In this document: positions 6,526 to 7,638 of the stretch, piece by piece | Layout of the letters: every line of letters begins with the position of its first letter | How positions within the stretch are numbered: position 1 is the first letter of the stretch | From: Candidatus Solibacter sp. | Lineage (GTDB): Bacteria > Acidobacteriota > Terriglobia > Bryobacterales > Bryobacteraceae | Length of the DNA stretch: 7,638 nucleotides | Assembly: GCA_026394025.1 (NCBI GenBank) | Contig: JAPKZC010001115.1 | Coordinates: 1-7,638 of the forward strand | Direction: 5' to 3' | Program-made: the position numbers and the translations under genes | Notes under the pieces: model-generated | What the model saw: the letters and a program-made list of their open reading frames with translations, nothing else | The model's database searches: none | Told to the model about the DNA's origin: nothing

Positions 6526-6530
6526 CCTCC
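6526..6530 (-). promoter_or_regulatory. Ribosome binding site GGAGG of the sulfatase gene
   Basis: On the minus strand GGAGG lies 9 bases before the ATG at 6516, supporting that start. A second GGAGG copy lies 10 bases further upstream (6536-6540), too far to serve this ATG. Confidence 0.65.
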
Positions 6531-6579
6531 GGTCGCCTCCATTAGATCACCAGTACGGCCCGCGTGGATACCGCACCGT

Positions 6580-6587
6580 TGTATACT
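6580..6587. promoter_or_regulatory. Candidate -10 elements in the sulfatase / oxidoreductase divergent gap
   Basis: The 94-bp gap (6517-6610) holds one AT-rich symmetric core, GTATAC (6581-6586). On the plus strand it gives TATACT (6582-6587), a good -10 match that would start transcription about 17 bases before the ATG at 6611. On the minus strand it gives TATACA (6585-6580), placed about 60 bases before the sulfatase ATG. No clear -35 box was found at standard spacing. I see no other operator-like repeat in this gap. Confidence 0.4.
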
Positions 6588-6610
6588 GCAATCGACTCAG
6601 GCAATCATCC

Positions 6611-7638
6611 ATGAATTCCTCCGATACACCTCATCGCCGCCAGTTCGTCCGCGCCGCACTGGCCACCGCCGCGTCCTACGGCCAAATCATGGGAGCCAAC
6701 GACCGCATACGCGTTGGCGCCATCGGCACCGGCGGACGCGGCCAGTATCTCTTGAGCCAGTTGAAGCTCGCCGAACAGAACGAAATCGTCGCCTGCTGCG
6801 ATGTTTACGAACCGCGCCGCCTGGAAGCCAAATCCAAGTACGCCACGCCGGACGCGCGCGACTACCTCGACTACCGCGAGATCCTCGACCGCAAGGATAT
6901 CGACGCCGTCGTCATCGGTACGCCCGACCACTGGCACGTGCCCATCACCATCGCCGCCGTGCGCGCCGGGAAAGACGTTTACTGCGAGAAGCCCATCACG
7001 CACTCGATCGAGGAGGGTGCGGGGCTCGTCGCCGCCGTGAAAGATTCCAAGCGCGTGGTGCAGGTCGGCCTGCAGCAGCGCAGTTGGGAGCACTTCGCGC
7101 AGGCGCGCCGGGAGATCCTCGACGGTCGCCTCGGCCAGGTGACCATGATCCGCACCTACTGGTTTCAGAACCACATTCCGTCGATGGGCCGCGTGCCGTC
7201 CTTCAACATGGCCAAGCTCGACTGGAAGCGCTTCCTGGGTTCCGCCACCGACCGCCCCTTCGATCCGGACCAGTTCGGCAACTGGCGCTGGTATTGGGAT
7301 TTCGGCGGCGGCGCGATGACGGATCTCTTTGTCCATTGGGTGGATGTCGCCCACTGGATCATGAACGCCGACACGCCCACGCGCGCCACCGCGACCGGTC
7401 TGAAGGCTGTCCTGGTGCAGCGGCAGACGCCGGACACGATGAGCGCGGCGCTGGCGTATCCGGGCAACGTAGTGGTGGAATTCGATAGCGCCCTGCTGGG
7501 CTATATCGAGGGCGGCGGGTTGATGATTCGCGGCACCAAGGCCGCCATGCGCCTGTGGCGCGGAGGCTTCGCGGTCTACGGCGAACTGGCGAACTACAGC
7601 GAGAGACCCGAGCCTGCGAACGCCATCCTGCAAGTGCC
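6611..7638 (+). CDS. Gfo/Idh/MocA family NAD(P)-dependent oxidoreductase with Tat-type leader, 3' end outside window
   Basis: This is probably a sugar or sugar-alcohol dehydrogenase, or a related NAD-dependent glycosidase-like enzyme. The frame is open from the ATG to the window end (342 full codons). Relatives with this leader are usually 400-450 residues, so the last part is missing. The N-terminus HRRQFVRAALATAASYGQ has a twin-arginine motif with a weak hydrophobic core. The Rossmann fold begins at IRVGAIGTGGRG (dinucleotide-binding glycines 39-44). Further family motifs are TPDHWH (104-109), KDVYCEKPITHS with E126-K127-P128, and GGGAMTDLFVHWVDVAHW with D238, H242, D245 and H248 in the substrate pocket. 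The start codon is supported by the Tat motif right after it; the ribosome binding site is weak. The gene is divergent from the sulfatase, which fits a shared glycan pathway. The substrate is unknown; GH109-type activity is possible, since some members of that family share the Tat leader and EKP motif. Confidence 0.92.
   Translation, partial: MNSSDTPHRRQFVRAALATAASYGQIMGANDRIRVGAIGTGGRGQYLLSQLKLAEQNEIVACCDVYEPRRLEAKSKYATPDARDYLDYREILDRKDIDAVVIGTPDHWHVPITIAAVRAGKDVYCEKPITHSIEEGAGLVAAVKDSKRVVQVGLQQRSWEHFAQARREILDGRLGQVTMIRTYWFQNHIPSMGRVPSFNMAKLDWKRFLGSATDRPFDPDQFGNWRWYWDFGGGAMTDLFVHWVDVAHWIMNADTPTRATATGLKAVLVQRQTPDTMSAALAYPGNVVVEFDSALLGYIEGGGLMIRGTKAAMRLWRGGFAVYGELANYSERPEPANAILQV

Noticed and set aside
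5371..7488. A 705-codon plus-strand open frame across the sulfatase and oxidoreductase genes.
   Set aside because: It is antisense to the sulfatase and out of frame with the oxidoreductase. Its product is Arg/His-rich low-complexity sequence without domains, typical of a shadow frame in high-GC DNA.

Overview
This GC-rich window carries six protein-coding genes arranged in three divergent pairs. I found no RNA gene, CRISPR array or insertion sequence. High GC, a Tat-exported sulfatase facing a Tat-type Gfo/Idh/MocA oxidoreductase, and the general style of the proteins suggest a soil-type bacterium such as an Acidobacteriota (Solibacter/Bryobacter-like) lineage. That placement is inference from gene content and remembered similarity, not from a marker gene.

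Layout. Positions 1-2240 (minus strand) hold an ABC transporter operon. The ATPase (YbbA-like, TTG start at 2240) overlaps by 4 bp the permease (YbbP-like, start at 1578), and the permease runs off the left edge after 526 codons. Facing it across only 20 bp is a plus-strand SGNH esterase/lysophospholipase (TesA-like, 2261-2932) with a lipoprotein signal. This is the same divergent ybbA-ybbP / tesA neighbourhood known from E. coli. The esterase ends tail-to-tail, 4 bp from a minus-strand conserved protein of unknown function (2937 to about 3440). That protein is divergent from a plus-strand two-domain protein (3490-4851), in which an N-terminal thioredoxin-like [2Fe-2S] ferredoxin is fused to a SAM-dependent O-methyltransferase. 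A compound inverted repeat (4861-4956) lies between that gene and the convergent, minus-strand Tat-exported sulfatase (4948-6516), and its right arm includes the sulfatase stop codon. Across a 94-bp gap a plus-strand Gfo/Idh/MocA oxidoreductase (6611 onward) runs off the right edge.

How the genes may work together. The ABC transporter and esterase probably form one envelope system that removes hydrophobic molecules from the membrane and hydrolyses them. The sulfatase and oxidoreductase are plausibly a desulfation plus sugar-redox pair acting on sulfated glycans outside the cytoplasm. The ferredoxin-methyltransferase fusion and its unknown divergent partner are the least explained part. Each of the three divergent gaps has a short AT-rich element that resembles a -10 box on both strands.
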